Assembly (NCBI RefSeq): GCF_005768555.2
Contig: NZ_VCHX02000035.1
Location: forward strand, 1 to 64,000
Source: Streptomyces sporangiiformans
GTDB taxonomy: Bacteria; Actinomycetota; Actinomycetes; Streptomycetales; Streptomycetaceae
Reading direction: 5' to 3'
DNA: 64,000 bases
Shown here: in pieces, positions 12,940 to 23,676 of the stretch
Layout of the letters: the number at the start of each line of letters is the position of its first letter
Numbering within the stretch: the stretch's first letter is position 1
Notes under the pieces: model-generated
Told to the model about the DNA's origin: nothing
Seen by the model: the letters and a program-made list of their open reading frames with translations, nothing else
The model's database searches: none
Made by a program: the position numbers and the translations under genes

Positions 12940-13746
12940 ATGTCGCTGAACGCCCTTCGCATCATCTGGCGCGTCACGCGTCTCAACTTCCGCGCCCAGC
13001 TGGAGTACCGCTCCGAGTTCCTGATGATGATCGCGATCGGCGCGATCTGGCAGGTGTCGGTGATCGTGTTCGCGACGGTCCTGCTGAGCCGGTTCACCGG
13101 GATGGGCGGCTGGGACAGCTCGGACGTCCTCCTCATCCCGGCGACGCGGATGCTGGCGCACGCGCTGTTCGTGCTGTTCCTGGGGCGGATGCACGGCGTT
13201 GGCCGGCACATCCAGGAAGGCAGGATCGACACGTATCTGGTCCGTCCCATGCCGGTCCACCGCCAGGTCCAGCTGGAGTTCTTCCCGACGAACGCGATCG
13301 GCGACATGACGGTGGCGGTCGGCCTCATGGTGGGCGCCCTGTCGCGCAGTCAGCTCGACTGGACGGCCGGCCGGATCACGTACCTCATCGCCTGCTTGAT
13401 CGGCGGCATGCTCCTGGAGGCGGCCATGTTCACGGTGGTGGCCTCCGCCTCGCTGCGCTTCCCGGCCGCGGACTACTGGAGCCGCTGGCTGGAGGAGCTG
13501 CTCGGAACGTTCGGCAGTTATCCGCTGAACGTGCTGCCGAGGGCGGTGGGCGGCTTCCTGACGTTCGGGCTGCCGCTGGCGTTCGTAGCGTACTTCCCGG
13601 CGGCCGTGCTGACCGGGCACGGCGACAGCACCGGAGTGCCGTACTGGCTGGCGGCGGCCTCCCCGCTGCTGGGGGCGCTGGCGTATCTGGGGGCGCGGCT
13701 GCTGTGGAGGTGGAGTCTCGGGCACTACACGGGGGTGAACGGGTGA
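12940..13746 (+). CDS. ABC-2 family permease (second subunit)
   Basis: A 268-residue membrane protein, six bases after its partner. It has an N-terminal amphipathic stretch (RLNFRAQLEYRSEF), about six membrane helices and the family motif DTYLVRPMPVHRQVQL. The end GARLLWRWSLGHYTGVNG resembles the partner's end. It runs tail to tail into the KDG kinase gene with only six bases between stops. Confidence 0.8.
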   Translation: MSLNALRIIWRVTRLNFRAQLEYRSEFLMMIAIGAIWQVSVIVFATVLLSRFTGMGGWDSSDVLLIPATRMLAHALFVLFLGRMHGVGRHIQEGRIDTYLVRPMPVHRQVQLEFFPTNAIGDMTVAVGLMVGALSRSQLDWTAGRITYLIACLIGGMLLEAAMFTVVASASLRFPAADYWSRWLEELLGTFGSYPLNVLPRAVGGFLTFGLPLAFVAYFPAAVLTGHGDSTGVPYWLAAASPLLGALAYLGARLLWRWSLGHYTGVNG

Positions 13747-13752
13747 CGAGCC

Positions 13753-14673
13753 TCACCCGGCCGACAGCAACGGAACGTTTCCGGGAGTGATCGCGCCAGG
13801 GTGAGCGATCACCACGGCGGCGACCTCGCTCGCCGTCCGAAGGGCCTCGGCGGGGGCCCTGCCGGTGATCCTGGCGGCGAGGTAAGCGCCGGCGAAGGAA
13901 TCGCCGGCCGCCGTGGTGTCGAGGACACGGGCCGGTATCGCGGCCGGGGTGTGCTGAAGTCGGCCGCCGGTGAGCAGGTGGGCGCCGTCCGCCCCCGTTT
14001 TGACGATGACTTCGCGGGGGCCGAGGGCGGCGAGCCGCGCGGCAGCGGCCGCCGGGTTGGGGCAGTCGTGCAGGGCCGTCTCGTCCTCCCAGGAGGCGAA
14101 AACGATGTCGGCGAGCTCGGTGAACTGGTCCATCGCGTCGGCCGCGTCTGCGGGTGAACACCAGCCGCTGGGGCGGTAGTTGGTGTCGAAGCTGACCAGG
14201 GTGCCGCGCAGACGCAGTTCGCGCAGCCGGGTCGACAGAGCCTGGCGGGCTGGTGCGGAGGCGATCTGGAGGGTGATGCCGGACAGGTGGACGAGGTCGC
14301 CGGTGATGTGCTCGGCCCAGTCGGTGCCTGCGAAGAGCTTGCGGGCCGCGGAGTGGGAGCGCCAGTACGAGAAGCGCCGTTCCCCGTCGTCGTCGACCCG
14401 GACGGTGTAGAGGCCGGGCATGCCGCCCTCGACCGGGAGCGAGTGGTCGACCACGCCTTCCGTCAGCCACCGGGCGCGCATGTCGGCGCTGTACTGGTCG
14501 GTGCCGAGTCCGGTCAGATAGCCGACCTCGGCCTCCGCACACAGCAGTTGGGCCACCCGCCGCAGGTAGACCGCGGTGTTGTAGGTGTCTCCGGCGATAC
14601 CCAGCCGTGCGGTGGTGGAGTCCAGGTGGGTCAGTTCGAGCATGCACTCGCCGACGCAGAGCACTCGGGTCAT
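13753..14673 (-). CDS. kdgK: 2-keto-3-deoxygluconate kinase (PfkB family)
   Basis: A 306-residue ribokinase-fold sugar kinase that would phosphorylate 2-keto-3-deoxygluconate (KDG) to KDPG. The N-terminus GECMLELTHL and the PfkB C-terminal signature DTTAAGDSFAGAYLAA, with the catalytic Asp in AAGDSF, are both present. It is the last gene of the 13-gene operon, and its ATG overlaps the aldolase stop (ATGA). The neighbouring KDPG aldolase fixes the assignment better than the sequence alone, because PfkB kinases differ widely in substrate. Confidence 0.8.
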   Translation of the reverse strand: MTRVLCVGECMLELTHLDSTTARLGIAGDTYNTAVYLRRVAQLLCAEAEVGYLTGLGTDQYSADMRARWLTEGVVDHSLPVEGGMPGLYTVRVDDDGERRFSYWRSHSAARKLFAGTDWAEHITGDLVHLSGITLQIASAPARQALSTRLRELRLRGTLVSFDTNYRPSGWCSPADAADAMDQFTELADIVFASWEDETALHDCPNPAAAAARLAALGPREVIVKTGADGAHLLTGGRLQHTPAAIPARVLDTTAAGDSFAGAYLAARITGRAPAEALRTASEVAAVVIAHPGAITPGNVPLLSAG

Positions 14674-15299
14674 CGGTCCAGCACCTCGCGGACTCGGGCA
14701 GCGATGTCGCCCGTCGCGGTCAGATCACTGCCCACGCCGACGGCGAAGGCCCCGGCGTCGAGCCAGGCACCGACGTCGGTGAGCGGGATGCCGCCCGTGG
14801 GCATGATGCGGGCGTCCGGAGCCACGGCGAGGAGGGAGCGCAGGTAGGCGACGCCCCCGAGGTGGGCCGGGAAGAGTTTCGCGACTCCGTGCTGTGCCGC
14901 GCCGAGGATCTCGGTGGGCGTGGTACCGCCTTCGATCAACGGGACGTCGGTGCCGCGGAGTTGGTCGCGGACTTCGGGTACGAGGCATGGGCTGACGCAG
15001 AACCGTGCGCCCGCCGCCACGGCCTGCAGGGCGAGGCGAGGTGTGGTGACGGTGCCGGCGCCGACGCAGACGTCCGGGTGCCGGGCCGTGGTGGCGCGGA
15101 CGGCGTCGTCCCATCCCTCGATGGTGGTGGTGAGCTCAATGACGTCCAGGCCTGCTTCGGTGAGCCGATCGACGAGGTCAAGGGCCGCTGCCGCGTTCCG
15201 TACGCGGACGACGGGCACGATCCGGGCGCGCCGGATGCGGGCGAACACGGACTCGGCCGAAACGGCCGCTGAGGCAGTGCCGGCGGTTGGTGAAGTCAT
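14670..15299 (-). CDS. eda: KDPG aldolase (2-dehydro-3-deoxyphosphogluconate aldolase)
   Basis: A 209-residue class I aldolase splitting KDPG to pyruvate and glyceraldehyde 3-phosphate. Visible landmarks are the catalytic-base region VIELTTT, CVGAGTVT, the Schiff-base lysine in AKLFPA (family form KFFPA) and the phosphate site MPTGGIP. The ATG overlaps the upstream GMC stop by four bases, which sets the start; the open frame extends much further upstream but only as a shadow of the GMC gene. Together with KdgK it forms the terminal KDG branch of the operon. HLGG replaces the usual EASGG after the FPA, so a relative such as KDPGal aldolase is possible. Confidence 0.85.
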   Translation of the reverse strand: MTSPTAGTASAAVSAESVFARIRRARIVPVVRVRNAAAALDLVDRLTEAGLDVIELTTTIEGWDDAVRATTARHPDVCVGAGTVTTPRLALQAVAAGARFCVSPCLVPEVRDQLRGTDVPLIEGGTTPTEILGAAQHGVAKLFPAHLGGVAYLRSLLAVAPDARIMPTGGIPLTDVGAWLDAGAFAVGVGSDLTATGDIAARVREVLDR

Positions 15300-16876
15300 G
15301 CGGTGACGCTTCCTTTCGCGGCGACACGCAGGGCGTTGGCGGCGATGGTGAGAGCGGGGTTGAGCGCGGCGGACGACGGGAAGCAAGAGCTGTCCACGGC
15401 CCAGACGTTGGTGAGGTCGTGGGCCCGGCAGTCCGGGTCGAGGACGCTGCGCGCCGGATCGGCACCCATCACCGCGGTGCCGCACTGGTGGGAGTTGGTC
15501 TCGATGCCCATCCGCTGAGTGAAGACCACGGGGTAGCCGGCTCGCCGCATCATGCGCGCGGTCCGCCGCACCAGTTCTCGATGGGGCCGCAGGTTGTTGG
15601 GTCGCCAGTGCACGTCGATGCGTCCCTCGGGACCGACGGTGATCCGGTTCGCGGGGTCGGGCAGGTCCTCGGTGGTGAGGTAGAGGTCGGTACTGCGGCG
15701 GGTCATCAAGTCCAGCACCGGGAGGGGTACGGAGCGCCGGGCGGCCTTGACCATGGGTGCCTGGATCTTGCCCAGCATCTGCAGGTTTCCCAGCGGGTAG
15801 GGCGTACTGGGTCCGGCGTTGTACCAGTCGTTGAGTCCCAGGGTCTTCTGGAAGTCGACCGGGTTGCGGCGCCGGGGGTCCACGGCGACCAGGAAGGTGC
15901 TGTTGTGCACCATGTAGTTCCGGCCGACCAGTCCGGAGGAGTTCGCCAGTCCGTGCGGATGGCGCTCGGAGGCCGAGGCAAGCAGCAGAGCAGCCGTGTT
16001 GACGGCCCCGCAGGCGAGGACGAAGCGGTCGGCACGGATACGGACGGGGCTGCCGTCGCGTTCGGCGACGGCTTCGGTGACGCGGCGCCCGTCCGCCGAG
16101 GTGAGCAGCCGCCGGACGGTGGTCCGGTTCAGCAGCCGCACGGTGGGGCTGCTCAGCGCGGGCCGCATGGCGCATGTCTCGGCGTCGCTCTTGGCCCCGT
16201 ACGGGCACGGGAAGCCGTCACAGGTACGGCAGCGGACGCAGGTGCCGCCCTCGCGCAGGTCGACGCCGACCGGCATGGGGAACGGCCGCAGACCCTGCGC
16301 GGACATCGCTTCGGCCAGCCGGGCGACGGGCGGCTCGTGCGGCAACGCCGGGTAGGGGAAGCCGCCCGAGCGCCACGGCTCGGTGGGGTCGTGGCCCGTC
16401 TCGCCGTGGACGCGGTAGAGACGCTCGGCCTCGGCGTAATGCGGTTCGAGGTCGGCGTACGTCACCGGCCAGGCCGGGGAAGCACCGTCCTCGTGTTCGA
16501 CGGTGCCGAAGTCCTGCTCGCGGAAGCGGGGAAGGCAGGCGCCGAAGACCTTGGTGTTGCCGCCTACGTAGTAGTGGACGCCTGGCTGGAACGGTCGGCC
16601 GGTGGCGGCGTCGTACCACTGCTCGGCGTTCTTGTATCGGCCGCGGAGGAACACCTCCGTCGGCGACTGGTTGGCGTCCTCGCGGGGCAGGAAGTCGCCG
16701 CGCTCCACGACCAGGACCCGGGCGCCGGAGTCCCGCAGGGCGTGGGCGAGGGTGGCCCCGCCCATGCCGGAACCGATGACGGCTACGTCGCACCGCACTG
16801 TGTCGTCGTCCAGTACGCCGACGACGCGCGGAGAGCGCGGTCCAAAGACAGCGAAGGCTCCGAAAGGCCCCGTCAT
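15296..16876 (-). CDS. GMC-family oxidoreductase (first, 526 aa)
   Basis: A flavin-dependent alcohol or sugar dehydrogenase. The FAD dinucleotide motif is VIGSGMGGATLAHAL, near residue 35. The C-terminal active-site histidine is in NSHQCGT and the asparagine in LNPALTI. Between them is a cysteine-rich stretch CVRCRTCDGFPC...GAK, a lid-like element also seen in cholesterol-oxidase and gluconate-dehydrogenase relatives. No signal peptide is visible. It begins one base after the permease stop and overlaps the aldolase start, so it is firmly part of the operon. The substrate is unknown; sugar, glycoside or alcohol oxidation all fit. Confidence 0.8.
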   Translation of the reverse strand: MTGPFGAFAVFGPRSPRVVGVLDDDTVRCDVAVIGSGMGGATLAHALRDSGARVLVVERGDFLPREDANQSPTEVFLRGRYKNAEQWYDAATGRPFQPGVHYYVGGNTKVFGACLPRFREQDFGTVEHEDGASPAWPVTYADLEPHYAEAERLYRVHGETGHDPTEPWRSGGFPYPALPHEPPVARLAEAMSAQGLRPFPMPVGVDLREGGTCVRCRTCDGFPCPYGAKSDAETCAMRPALSSPTVRLLNRTTVRRLLTSADGRRVTEAVAERDGSPVRIRADRFVLACGAVNTAALLLASASERHPHGLANSSGLVGRNYMVHNSTFLVAVDPRRRNPVDFQKTLGLNDWYNAGPSTPYPLGNLQMLGKIQAPMVKAARRSVPLPVLDLMTRRSTDLYLTTEDLPDPANRITVGPEGRIDVHWRPNNLRPHRELVRRTARMMRRAGYPVVFTQRMGIETNSHQCGTAVMGADPARSVLDPDCRAHDLTNVWAVDSSCFPSSAALNPALTIAANALRVAAKGSVTA

Positions 16877-16877
16877 G

Positions 16878-17741
16878 TCATTTCACCGATCCGGCGGTCA
16901 GGCCGCGCACGAAGAAGCGGCCCAGCAGGATGTAGACGAGGGCGGTGGGGAGCGCGGCGAGCAGCGCGCCGGCCATGACGGTGTTCCACTGCACGGAGAA
17001 GTTCCCGGCGAGGTTGTTGAGTGCCACGGTCACGGGCTGCTGGGTGGGATCCGGTACGACGGTGATGCCGAACAGGAAGTCGTTCCAGATGTTGGTGAAC
17101 TGGAAGATCGCGCAGACCACGAAGCCCGGCAGGGACAGCGGCAGCATCACCCGCAGGAAGATCGCCGCGTTGGAGCAGCCGTCGACGCGCGCCGCCTCCA
17201 CCATCTCGTGCGGCAGCTGGTTGAAGTAGTTGCGGAAGATCAGCGTCGTGATGGGGATGCCGTAGATGATGTGGACGAGGATCAGGCCCGGCAGCGTTCC
17301 GTACAGATCGACGGACTGGAGGAAGCGCACCAGCGGAACGAGGATCACCTGGTACGGGATGAACATCCCGAGCAGCATCGCGGCGAACAGCACCTTCGCC
17401 CCGCGGAACGGGAGTTTGGCCAGGACGAACCCGTTCAGGGCTCCCACGAGCGAGGAGACGATCGTGGCGGGCAGGACCATCAGCAGGCTGTTGCGGACGT
17501 TGGGGGACAGCTTCTCCCACGCCTGCTCGACGCCGCTGAAGTCGATGCTCTCGGGCAGCTCCCACATGTGGACGGCGTCGGCCTGGACGGGGGGTTTCAG
17601 GGCCGCCATCATCAGCACGTAGACCGGAACCAGGAAGAGCGCGGCGAGCAGGACCAGGGCGACCGCTCCCGCGAGCGGCCCGGTCCCGGGGTACCGGACA
17701 GGGCGGCGCCGTGGTGGGGCGGAGATACGGGCGGTACTCAT
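16878..17741 (-). CDS. Sugar ABC transporter permease (MalG-type) of the uronide operon
   Basis: A 287-residue CUT1 permease with six membrane helices and the EAA loop EAARVDGCSNAAIFLRVMLP. The start at 17741 shares one base with the stop of its partner (TGATG), and the first residues MSTARISAPPRRRP form a normal cytoplasmic lead. It works with the adjacent permease and the binding protein. Confidence 0.87.
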   Translation of the reverse strand: MSTARISAPPRRRPVRYPGTGPLAGAVALVLLAALFLVPVYVLMMAALKPPVQADAVHMWELPESIDFSGVEQAWEKLSPNVRNSLLMVLPATIVSSLVGALNGFVLAKLPFRGAKVLFAAMLLGMFIPYQVILVPLVRFLQSVDLYGTLPGLILVHIIYGIPITTLIFRNYFNQLPHEMVEAARVDGCSNAAIFLRVMLPLSLPGFVVCAIFQFTNIWNDFLFGITVVPDPTQQPVTVALNNLAGNFSVQWNTVMAGALLAALPTALVYILLGRFFVRGLTAGSVK

Positions 17742-18769
17742 CAGTTCTTCTCCCTGATGACGCTGCGGTAGAGGTACGGCACCATGACTGCGGCCACCAG
17801 CAGGAACATGACGACGGAGGCGGCGGCGCCGGTGTTGTAGCGCAGCGCCCGGAAGGTCTGCTCGAAGACGAAGATTCCGGGTACGTCGGTGGCGAAGCCG
17901 GGTCCCTGGCCGACCATGGCGTAGACAAGGTCGAAGGACTTCAGGCTGATGTGGCCGAGGAGAATGAGCACGACCGCCGTCACCGGACGGAGCCAGGGCA
18001 GGACGATGTGCCAGTGGTAGCGCAGTGTTCCTGCGCCGTCGAGGCTGGCCGCCTCGCGCAGTTCCTCGGGCATGGCGGTCAGCGCGGCGAGGTAGTTGGC
18101 CATCACGAAGCCGCCGAGCTGCCAGGACGCGGCGATGACGACCGGGATGAGGGCGAGCGGGACGCCGAGCTCGACCTGGATGAAGTGCCCGCCGGGCAGG
18201 ATCGGTTCGAGTGCGGATGAGACATCGCCGGCCACCGCTGGGTCGGTGATCCATTTGGGTCCGTGGTCGACGCCGAGCCCTTGAAGGATCAGGTTCGCGC
18301 CCGTCGACGGGGTGAAGATCCACCGCCACACCACGCCGGTGACGATGAACGACAGTGCATACGGGAAGAGGAAGACGCCCCGGAAGAACGTCCGGCCGGC
18401 CAGCGCGTTGTGGACCAGCAGGGCGAGCACCAGACCGACCACGACGGCCAGGGTGAGGAAGAGGAGCGTGAACACGGTGACGTTCCGCAGGTCCGCCTGG
18501 AAGCGCGGAGTGTGGAACATGTCGTCATAGGTCTGGTACAGCGGATCACGGGGCGACAGGTCGGGGTTCAGTCCCTGCCACTTGGACACGGAGACACGGA
18601 CCGAGTATCCGATGAAGCCGTAGACGAAGATCCCGATCATGATCAGGCTGGGTGTCAGGACGGCGATGCTGAAGCGGTGCTTCCGCCACCGTGAGGACCC
18701 GGCCGAGGTCTTCGCGGGCGGTTTCGTCATGTGGGGCGCCGGTGCGGCGGGCCGGGTCAGTACCGGCAT
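17741..18769 (-). CDS. Sugar ABC transporter permease (MalF-type) of the uronide operon
   Basis: A 342-residue CUT1 permease with six helices. The EAA loop is EAASLDGAGTLRYHWHIVLP, about residues 238-257. The N-terminal 30 residues are Pro/Ala/Lys-rich and cytoplasmic. It begins 67 bases after the binding-protein stop and overlaps the next gene. Confidence 0.87.
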   Translation of the reverse strand: MPVLTRPAAPAPHMTKPPAKTSAGSSRWRKHRFSIAVLTPSLIMIGIFVYGFIGYSVRVSVSKWQGLNPDLSPRDPLYQTYDDMFHTPRFQADLRNVTVFTLLFLTLAVVVGLVLALLVHNALAGRTFFRGVFLFPYALSFIVTGVVWRWIFTPSTGANLILQGLGVDHGPKWITDPAVAGDVSSALEPILPGGHFIQVELGVPLALIPVVIAASWQLGGFVMANYLAALTAMPEELREAASLDGAGTLRYHWHIVLPWLRPVTAVVLILLGHISLKSFDLVYAMVGQGPGFATDVPGIFVFEQTFRALRYNTGAAASVVMFLLVAAVMVPYLYRSVIREKN

Positions 18770-18836
18770 GGGGACCTCCTGGGTGGGGCGGCGGGCTGGG
18801 CTGGGCCCGCCGCCAGTGACCCGAGTGGGACGGGGG

Positions 18837-20117
18837 TCAGCCCTTGGCGGCGGTGGCCAGGGCCTGAACGAAGGAGTCCGCGTCCTTGGACTGGACGAAC
18901 TGGGTGACGGCGTCGTAGAAGGACTGCTGGAACTGCGGGCTCATGGCCTCGCCGTGCACGATCGACTGCACGAGCGAGTCGCCACGGAAGGACTTCGCCG
19001 CCTGCTGCTGATAGGCGGGCAGCGAGTCGGTGGGGACGTCGCCGCGGATCGGCGTCGAGCCCTTGTCCTTGCTGAAGGCCAGCTGGACTTCCGGTGAACT
19101 GATCACGGAGGCCCACTTGAGCGCCAGCTCCTTGTGCTTGGCGTTCTCGGCCACCACGAAGGTGTCGACCACGGTCACGAAGGTGCCCTTGGTGCCGGGC
19201 TGCGGGATGTAGCCGAAGTCGGTGCCGTCCTTCGCGCCGTCCTTGACGAGTTCGCCGTACGCCCAGTCGCCCATGCTCTCCACGGCGCAGTCACCCGAAG
19301 CGAGCCGCTTGGTGGCCTGGTCCCAGGAGAGTGCGGACGCGTCCGGGTCCGCGTACGGGAGCATCTTGGCGAACAGCTTTGCCGCCTGCTTGACCTTGGC
19401 GTCGTCCCAGTCCGTATTCCCCGAGGTCAGGGAATCCCAGCCGTTCGGGCCGAGCGCGCCAAGCAGGATGTTCTCGAAGAGCTCGGCGGCGGCGAAGGCG
19501 TCCTTGCCGCCCAGGCACAGCGGGGTGATGCCCTTGGCCTTGAGCTCGGTGAATGCGTCGACGAGCTGGTCCGGGGTGGTGGAGGCGGTCAGTTCGACGC
19601 CCGCTTGGGCGGTGAGCTTCTTGTTGAACCAGAGCACATTGCCCCGGTGGGCGCCGGTGGAGACACCGTACGGTTTGCCGTCCTTGCTGACCGAAGTAAC
19701 CAGTTCCCGGGGGATGGCACTGTTCAAGCTGTCCTGTTCGTACACTGAGCTGAGGTCGGCGACCAGATGTGAGTTGATGTACTCGCCGATGGCCGCTCCG
19801 GGGTGGGTCTGCCAGGTGTCGGGCGGGTTGCTGCCCTGCAGCCGGGTCTGCAGGACGGCCTGTGCGTTGCCGCCGCCTCCGCCCGCGACCGCCCCGTTGA
19901 CGACCTTGACGCCCGGGTTGTCCTTCTTGAATCCGGCGATCAGCTCCTTCAGTGCGGCGTCCTCCGAGCCGGAGGTCCACCAGGAGAAGACCTCCAGTTG
20001 CTTCGCGTCGGATCCGCCGCTTCCGGCGGGCTTGCTCCCGCCGCCACAGGCGGACACGGTGAGCAGGGCTGCCACCGCGGTGGCAGCTGACAGGTATCTG
20101 GGTATGCGGTGCTTCAT
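18837..20117 (-). CDS. Sugar ABC transporter substrate-binding lipoprotein of the uronide operon
   Basis: A 426-residue lipoprotein with signal MKHRIPRYLSAATAVAALLTVSAC and lipidated Cys24, followed by a Gly/Ser linker. The mature start LEVFSWWTSGSEDAALKEL resembles glucose/mannose-type solute-binding proteins. It sits 59 bases after the GH88 stop. From the neighbours its ligand is likely a di- or oligosaccharide carrying an unsaturated or modified uronic acid; this is inference. Confidence 0.85.
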   Translation of the reverse strand: MKHRIPRYLSAATAVAALLTVSACGGGSKPAGSGGSDAKQLEVFSWWTSGSEDAALKELIAGFKKDNPGVKVVNGAVAGGGGGNAQAVLQTRLQGSNPPDTWQTHPGAAIGEYINSHLVADLSSVYEQDSLNSAIPRELVTSVSKDGKPYGVSTGAHRGNVLWFNKKLTAQAGVELTASTTPDQLVDAFTELKAKGITPLCLGGKDAFAAAELFENILLGALGPNGWDSLTSGNTDWDDAKVKQAAKLFAKMLPYADPDASALSWDQATKRLASGDCAVESMGDWAYGELVKDGAKDGTDFGYIPQPGTKGTFVTVVDTFVVAENAKHKELALKWASVISSPEVQLAFSKDKGSTPIRGDVPTDSLPAYQQQAAKSFRGDSLVQSIVHGEAMSPQFQQSFYDAVTQFVQSKDADSFVQALATAAKG

Positions 20118-20176
20118 GACGCGGCTCTCCTAGGTCATGGCTTTACGGGCCGTTCGTAACTCCACGTACTGCTGGA

Positions 20177-21349
<1,173 letters not shown>

Positions 21350-21350
21350 G

Positions 21351-22853
21351 TCACGCCTCCTCGGGCAGCCAGCGGGCCGTGCGGGGGCCGACCTGGAGCT
21401 GGATGGTCTTGGTCTCGGTGAAGGCGGTGAGCGCCTGGCGTCCCAGTTCGCGGCCCAGGCCGCTGGCGCCGTAGCCGCCGAAGGGCAGTTCGGGGTAGCC
21501 GTCCATCCAGCGGTTGACCCAGACGGTGCCGGCCCGGATGCCGCGCGCGGCCGTCAGCGCCGCGTCGATGTTCCGGGTCCAGATGCCGGCGGAGAGGCCG
21601 TACATGGTGGAGTTGGCGATGCGGATCGCGTCGTCGAGGTCGTCGAAGGCGATCAGGGACAGAACCGGACCGAAGATCTCCTCGCGGGCGATGGACATCT
21701 CCGGGGTGACCCCGGTGAAGACGGTGGGCTGGTAGAAGCGCCCCGTCCCGGTCGGCAGGCTGAGCCGGTCACCGCCGAGCAGCAGCTGTGCTCCGTCGGC
21801 GTTTCCTTCGCCGACGTAGCGTTCGATGGTGTCCAGCTGCTGCTGATTGACGATGGCGCCGACCTTGGTCGTCTCGTCGAGGGGATCGCCGACGGGGACT
21901 TGGCGGGAGCGCTCGACGACCGCAGTCTGCAGTTCCTCGGCGATGACGCGGTGGACGAGGACGCGGCTGCCGGAGTTGCAGCACTCGCCGGCGTTGAAGT
22001 AGATGCCGAAGACGATGGCGTCCAGCGCCGCGTCGAGGTCGGCGTCGGGGAGGACGATCTGCGGGTTCTTGCCGCCGAGTTCGAGTTCGACGCGTTTGAG
22101 CTGCTCGCCGGCGGTGCGGGCGACCAGGCGTCCGACCGCGGTGGAGCCGGTGAAGGAGATCAGGTCGATGCCGGGGTGGGAGGTCAGGGCCGAACCAGTC
22201 TCACCTGCGCCGGTCACGGTGTTGACGACACCTTCCGGGATGCCCGCCTCCAGAAGGAGCCGGGTCAGGTGCACGGTGGTGCCGGGGGTGAGCTCGCTGG
22301 GCTTGACCACGGCGGTACAGCCGACGGCCAGCGCGAACGGCAGCTTCTGGCTGGCGATCAGCAGCGGGAAGTTCCAGGGCGTGATCACCCCGACGACGCC
22401 GACCGGCTCCTGGACGACGAGCGCGAGGACGTCCTCGCCCAGTTGGTTGTGGGCGTCGCCGTAGGAGTGCCGGGCGAGGGTTGCCGCGTACTCCCACAGT
22501 CCGGCGCTGCCCTCGATCTCGTCGCGAGCCTGGGAGATCGGCTTCCCACTCTCCAGCACCTCGGTGCGGGCGAGCTGTTCGGCGTCTCGGCGGATCAACT
22601 CGGCGACCCTGTACAGCAGTTGGGCGCGCTCGGCACCGGACATCCGGGGCCAGGGGCCCTCGTCGAAGGCACGGCGGGCAGCACGCACAGCGTTGTCCAC
22701 ATCGGCGGCCCGGGCCTGCGGGTAGCGGCCGACGACCACGTCGTGGGCCGGGCTCTCGCGTTCGAACCACTCGTCGACCGCGGAACCGACGTCCTTGCCG
22801 TCGATGACCATCAGCCGTTCTACGGCAGTGATCTGATGGGTGGTCATTTTCAA
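21351..22853 (-). CDS. NAD(P)-dependent aldehyde dehydrogenase
   Basis: A 500-residue ALDH-superfamily enzyme oxidising an aldehyde to an acid. The catalytic cysteine lies in FNAGECCNSGSR (around residue 300), the general-base glutamate in ELGGKNP, and the cofactor motif is FTGSTAVG. Typical PWNFP and IFGPV segments are present. It sits between the enoyl-CoA hydratase and GH88 genes of the operon. The substrate is unknown; a sugar aldehyde or an aldehyde made by one of the GMC enzymes is plausible. Confidence 0.87.
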   Translation of the reverse strand: MKMTTHQITAVERLMVIDGKDVGSAVDEWFERESPAHDVVVGRYPQARAADVDNAVRAARRAFDEGPWPRMSGAERAQLLYRVAELIRRDAEQLARTEVLESGKPISQARDEIEGSAGLWEYAATLARHSYGDAHNQLGEDVLALVVQEPVGVVGVITPWNFPLLIASQKLPFALAVGCTAVVKPSELTPGTTVHLTRLLLEAGIPEGVVNTVTGAGETGSALTSHPGIDLISFTGSTAVGRLVARTAGEQLKRVELELGGKNPQIVLPDADLDAALDAIVFGIYFNAGECCNSGSRVLVHRVIAEELQTAVVERSRQVPVGDPLDETTKVGAIVNQQQLDTIERYVGEGNADGAQLLLGGDRLSLPTGTGRFYQPTVFTGVTPEMSIAREEIFGPVLSLIAFDDLDDAIRIANSTMYGLSAGIWTRNIDAALTAARGIRAGTVWVNRWMDGYPELPFGGYGASGLGRELGRQALTAFTETKTIQLQVGPRTARWLPEEA

Positions 22854-22887
22854 TACCTCGATCTCGTGCTCGTCCGCGTGGTGGCGG

Positions 22888-23676
22888 TCAACGCCCGTGA
22901 AAGTGCGGGGCGCGGCGCTCGTGGAAGGCGCGGACCCCTTCGGCGAGGTCCTCGGTGGCCGAGGTCAGGCCGCCGCCGAGGACCTCCAGTACGCGGCTGG
23001 GGGCGCCCTCGGCCGCGGCGTCGATCAGCTGCTTGGCGATCTGGACGGCTGTCGGTGCACCGGCGGACAGCCGGTCGACCAGGTCCGTCACGGCGGCCTC
23101 GGCAGCGTCCGGTTCCGGGCACGCCGTGGCGAGGCCCCACGCGGTGGCCGTCGGCCCGTCCAACTGCTGCCGAGCCAGGACGACCTGCTTGGCGCGGGCC
23201 CGGCCGACCAGCTCGGTCAGCCGCTCGGTGCCTCCCCAGCCGGGGACGGTTCCCAGGCCGACCTCGGGCAGGCTGAGCCGGGCGCCCGCGGTGACGATCC
23301 TGAAGTCGCAGGCGAGCGCGAGTTCCAGCCCGCCGCCCGCGGCCACCCCGTGCACCACGGCCACCGTGGGCTGGCGCAGCGAAGCGAGCAGGTCGAAGAC
23401 GCGGTGGCCGCGGGCGGTCCACTCCCGCCACATCTCGACGGGGGTGAGGGAGGAGAAGCGGTTGATGTCCGCGCCGACGCAGAACGCCTTCGGGCCGGCG
23501 CCTCGTAGGACGACCACTCGGGCGTCACTTGCGGCGACGGTGCGGAGTGCCGCTTCGAGGTCGTCCAGCATCTCGGGAGTGAGCGCGTTGAGCTTGGCGG
23601 ACCGGTCGAGGAGAATCGTGGCGACGTGGCCTTCGGTCTTGACCTGTACGGCGCCCGCACCATCGTTGATGGTCAT
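22888..23676 (-). CDS. Enoyl-CoA hydratase/isomerase family protein
   Basis: A 262-residue crotonase-fold enzyme. The oxyanion-hole segment is AFCVGADI, and both classical catalytic glutamates are present, in GGGLELALACD and LPEVGLG, so it looks like a genuine hydratase. It does not match feruloyl-CoA hydratase/lyase, which lacks the first glutamate. The ATG overlaps the GMC stop by four bases and was chosen over an upstream extension for that reason. An acyl-CoA enzyme in a sugar-acid operon is unusual and pairs with the CoA-transferase three genes upstream. Confidence 0.85.
   Translation of the reverse strand: MTINDGAGAVQVKTEGHVATILLDRSAKLNALTPEMLDDLEAALRTVAASDARVVVLRGAGPKAFCVGADINRFSSLTPVEMWREWTARGHRVFDLLASLRQPTVAVVHGVAAGGGLELALACDFRIVTAGARLSLPEVGLGTVPGWGGTERLTELVGRARAKQVVLARQQLDGPTATAWGLATACPEPDAAEAAVTDLVDRLSAGAPTAVQIAKQLIDAAAEGAPSRVLEVLGGGLTSATEDLAEGVRAFHERRAPHFHGR

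Noticed and set aside
22888-23676. Feruloyl-CoA hydratase/lyase
   Set aside because: Both crotonase glutamates are present, whereas the feruloyl enzyme lacks the first, so it is called only as enoyl-CoA hydratase.
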